A DNA stretch of 21,979 nt from Pseudolysinimonas_A sp041984585. GTDB lineage: Bacteria; Actinomycetota; Actinomycetes; Actinomycetales; Microbacteriaceae. The notes under the pieces were generated by a model. It saw only the letters and a program-made list of their open reading frames with translations, was not told the origin of the DNA and made no database searches. The translations under genes were made by a program, and so were the position numbers. How positions within the stretch are numbered: position 1 is the stretch's first letter; each line of letters begins with the position of its first letter. The stretch lies in assembly GCA_041984585.1 (NCBI GenBank), contig JBHIXX010000040.1:1-21979 (forward strand), written 5' to 3'. Positions 20,965 to 21,979 of the stretch are shown one piece after another.

Positions 20965-21979
20965 TCAGTCGCGAGTGAGCTTGCGGTAAGTGCTCCGATG
21001 CGGTGTGGCGGCATCCGGGCCGAGGCGCTCGATCTTGTTCTCCTCGTACGCCTGGAAGTTGCCCTCGAACCAGTGCCACTGCGCCGGGTTCTCGTCGGTG
21101 CCCTCGTAGGCGAGGATGTGCGTCGCGATGCGGTCGAGGAACCACCGGTCGTGGGTGATGACCACGGCGCAGCCGGGGAACTCGAGCAGCGCGTTCTCGA
21201 GGCTCTGCAGCGTCTCGACGTCGAGGTCGTTGGTCGGCTCGTCGAGGAGCAACAGGTTGCCGCCCTCCTTGAGCGTCAACGCCAGGTTGAGCCGGTTGCG
21301 CTCGCCACCGGAGAGCACGCCGGCCTTCTTCTGCTGGTCCGGCCCCTTGAACCCGAACTTCGACACGTAGGCGCGCGACGGGATCTCGGTCTTGCCGACC
21401 GTGATGATGTCGAGCCCGTCGGAGACGACCTCCCACAGGTTCTTGTTCGGGTCGATGTTCGCGCGGCTCTGGTCGACGTACGAGATCTTGACGGTCTCGC
21501 CGATCTTCAGGTCGCCGCCGTCGAGCGGCTCGAGGCCGACGATCGTCTTGAACAGGGTCGTCTTGCCGACGCCGTTCGGGCCGATGACGCCGACGATGCC
21601 GTTCGGCGGCAGCGAGAACGACAGGCCGTCGATCAGCTTGCGGTCGCCGAAGCCCTTCTGCAGGTTCTTCGCCTCGATCACGACGTTGCCCAGACGCGGG
21701 CCCGGCGGGATCTGGATCTCCTCGAAGTCGAGCTTCCGCGTGCGCTCCGCCTCGGCCGCCATCTCCTCGTAGCGGGCCAGACGTGCCTTCGACTTCGCCT
21801 GGCGGCCCTTGGTGTTCGAGCGCACCCACTCGAGCTCGTCGGCGAGGCGCTTGGCGAGCTTGGCGTCCTTCTTGCCCTGCACCTGCAGGCGCTCGGCCTT
21901 CTTCTCGAGGTAGGTCGAGTAGTTGCCCTCGTAGGGGTAGAGGCGACCGCGGTCGACCTCGGCGATCCACTGGGCGACG
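20965..21979 (-). CDS. ettA: Energy-dependent translational throttle protein EttA (ABC-F), 5' partial
   Basis: The frame runs off the right edge; only the C-terminal ~337 residues are present. They hold the inter-domain linker (GRLYPYEGNYSTYLEKKAER, then the arm region DELEWVRSNTKGRQAKSKAR) and the whole second ABC domain: Walker A GPNGVGKTT, signature LSGGERNRL, Walker B LLLLDEPTNDLD and switch ITHDRWFLDR. There are no membrane helices. The linker sequence is that of EttA rather than other ABC-F proteins; EttA binds the ribosomal E site and gates the first elongation steps according to ATP/ADP ratio. The chain ends STYRKLTRD. The first ABC domain lies outside the window. Confidence 0.96.
   Translation of the reverse strand, partial: VAQWIAEVDRGRLYPYEGNYSTYLEKKAERLQVQGKKDAKLAKRLADELEWVRSNTKGRQAKSKARLARYEEMAAEAERTRKLDFEEIQIPPGPRLGNVVIEAKNLQKGFGDRKLIDGLSFSLPPNGIVGVIGPNGVGKTTLFKTIVGLEPLDGGDLKIGETVKISYVDQSRANIDPNKNLWEVVSDGLDIITVGKTEIPSRAYVSKFGFKGPDQQKKAGVLSGGERNRLNLALTLKEGGNLLLLDEPTNDLDVETLQSLENALLEFPGCAVVITHDRWFLDRIATHILAYEGTDENPAQWHWFEGNFQAYEENKIERLGPDAATPHRSTYRKLTRD

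Noticed and set aside
1..21979. Search for CRISPR arrays, tRNA/rRNA genes, transposases, phage genes
   Set aside because: No regular spaced repeats, no RNA gene signatures and no mobile-element proteins were found by reading both strands.

Overview
The window is very GC-rich DNA (above 70% by eye over most of its length), with strong GC3 bias, GTG starts, AGGAGG-type ribosome binding sites and several apparently leaderless promoters. Together with the block pepN / mscS / glbO / tesB / 4HBT thioesterase / ettA, this suggests an actinobacterium, most likely of the family Microbacteriaceae (order Micrococcales). That placement is inference from gene content and composition. No rRNA, tRNA, CRISPR array or insertion sequence was seen, and no gap between genes exceeds about 165 bases.

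Layout. 1-1127: 3' part of an F420-type luciferase-like monooxygenase (LLM) gene whose first ~830 bases are clearly lower in GC; its last ~95 codons look like a different protein. 1272-3857: aminopeptidase N (pepN), closed by a strong hairpin shared with the convergent next operon. 5544-3927 (minus): small four-helix membrane protein, XRE repressor and quinone-oxidoreductase-like MDR enzyme, joined by overlapping stop/start codons and preceded by two matched operators over a TTGACA promoter. 8007-5685 (minus): a persulfide/sulfane-sulfur operon (CoA-disulfide reductase-rhodanese fusion, single-domain rhodanese, CsoR/CstR-family repressor) with a CsoR-type operator on its -10. 8166-9701 (plus): MscS channel and group II truncated hemoglobin. 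10595-9747 (minus) with divergent 10697-11061 (plus): a QorR/qor2-like redox pair; the regulator gene appears to carry a one-base frameshift near its start.

13722-11096 (minus): ABC ATPase plus a large permease made of two fused, duplicated ABC-2 halves. 13869-15521 (plus): COG3573-type FAD-binding dehydrogenase. 18664-15568 (minus): etfB-etfA-cytochrome b, a compact electron-transfer operon whose cytochrome carries a disordered N-terminal tail with repeated RRGLGE motifs. 19490-18828 (minus) and 19512-20414 (plus): an unrecognised 220-residue protein and acyl-CoA thioesterase II, fired from overlapping -10 elements. 20954-20484 and 21979-20965 (minus): 4HBT thioesterase and the translation factor EttA (5' truncated by the window edge).

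A theme of the window is redox and electron transfer: flavin/F420 enzymes, persulfide handling, a quinone reductase with a thiol-sensing regulator, a hemoglobin, and ETF coupled to a membrane cytochrome b. The most unusual points are the ETF-cytochrome b operon with its RRGLGE repeat tail, the twin operators of the XRE operon, the frameshifted QorR-like gene, and the composition break inside the first gene.
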